A stretch of DNA of 64,000 bases, taken from the NCBI RefSeq assembly GCF_013393365.1, contig NZ_AP022321.1:1502501-1566500 (forward strand), read 5' to 3'. The notes beneath the pieces are model-generated. The model was given only the letters and a program-made list of their open reading frames with translations, was not told where the DNA came from and made no database searches. Of the stretch, positions 63,686 to 64,000 are shown in pieces (position 1 is the first letter of the stretch; each line of letters starts with the position of its first letter). The position numbers and the translations under genes are program-made. The stretch comes from Veillonella nakazawae (GTDB taxonomy: Bacteria > Bacillota > Negativicutes > Veillonellales > Veillonellaceae).

Positions 63686-64000
63686 TTAATCATACACACG
63701 TTCCCCAAAAATTGCTGTGCCTACACGAACGATGTTAGCCCCTTCTTCTAAAGCGACTTCAAAGTCGTGAGTCATCCCCATAGATAAATATTGAATCTGC
63801 CCCTCTTCAAAGTAGCCCTTCATATCCTCATACAAGGCGTTTGCTACGCGGAAGATTGGACGTGCTTCCTCTGGATCGTCGAAAAATGGCGCCATACACA
63901 TCAAGCCCCGTACACGTACATGAGGCAATGTCTTTGCATAGTCTCGTATTTCTGGAAACTCTTCAACAGTCATACCTGTTTTGGAGGCTTCTCGAGCCAC
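63686..64000 (-). CDS. yggS: YggS/PLPBP-type PLP homeostasis protein, 5' part missing
   Basis: Only the last 104 residues are in the window; the frame is open at the edge, so the true start lies beyond it. [22 protein letters not shown] and [15 protein letters not shown] are the C-terminal motifs of the YggS/YlmE barrel that binds pyridoxal phosphate. Lies next to sepF, as in many Firmicutes. Confidence 0.93.
   Translation of the reverse strand: MAREASKTGMTVEEFPEIRDYAKTLPHVRVRGLMCMAPFFDDPEEARPIFRVANALYEDMKGYFEEGQIQYLSMGMTHDFEVALEEGANIVRVGTAIFGERVYD

Overview
The window looks like part of a Veillonella chromosome (Firmicutes, class Negativicutes). The partial 16S rRNA at the left edge reads like Veillonella 16S as I recall it, and the gene set fits an anaerobe of this group: a one-chain pyruvate:ferredoxin oxidoreductase, a CobA/HemD fusion, citrate-lyase-type genes and a PerR regulator. 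Identification is from memory of sequence, not from a search. Nearly every gene is on the minus strand, so operons read right to left.

Layout. 1-2032: 5' part of 16S rRNA, its promoter and leader, and a tRNA-His/Gln/Lys cluster with its own consensus promoter and a UUCG-loop terminator. 2.1-5.3 kb: speE and an operon of gloA, tcdA, ppiB and a C39-like cysteine peptidase. 5.3-12.9 kb: DNA repair and stress genes (sbcC, sbcD, nfo, perR) and a DEAD-box helicase. 12.9-16.5 kb: an AT-rich accessory block of small membrane proteins, a lipoprotein and a SUMF1-like protein, in which a terminator-plus-promoter cassette has been duplicated. 16.7-26.9 kb: aldehyde dehydrogenase, tex-folA-thyA, recQ, putP and a WYL regulator. 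27.2-38.3 kb: a methyltransferase with regulatory domain, nifJ with a divergent LysR gene, a SAP-domain protein, an MFS transporter, a cupin and a DUF4261-like protein. 38.4-44.8 kb: citF-citE-citD, a DASS dicarboxylate/citrate carrier, a LysR regulator and a Bax-inhibitor-1 protein. 44.8-50.9 kb: pyk, dnaE and a YgjP-type metallopeptidase. 51-54.2 kb: an IS200-type element with a structured 3' region, then a cluster of short orphan membrane proteins. 54.2-61.5 kb: a tetrapyrrole operon (met8-like, hemA, hemC, cobA/hemD, hemB, hemL) ending at an XRE regulator. 61.5-64 kb: ylmH, proC, sepF and the 3' part of a yggS-type gene.

How genes work together. The tetrapyrrole operon covers glutamyl-tRNA to uroporphyrinogen III, precorrin-2 and sirohydrochlorin, so it feeds corrinoid or siroheme synthesis; no later heme-specific genes are seen here. 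perR, nfo and sbcCD form a likely peroxide/DNA-damage neighbourhood. The cit genes with the DASS carrier suggest uptake and cleavage of citrate or a related acid.

The most interesting observations are: a CitD-like protein lacking the serine that normally carries the prosthetic group; duplicated terminator/promoter cassettes at 13-17 kb carrying what look like remnants of the aldehyde dehydrogenase 3' end; three 23-bp-spaced copies of a palindrome between hemL and the XRE gene; a hem-operon promoter that may be embedded in the upstream terminator; a multi-hairpin RNA candidate at the 3' end of the IS200 element; and a run of unrecognised single-TM proteins at 52-54 kb, including a 38-residue ORF. 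No CRISPR array, prophage or recognised defence system was found.
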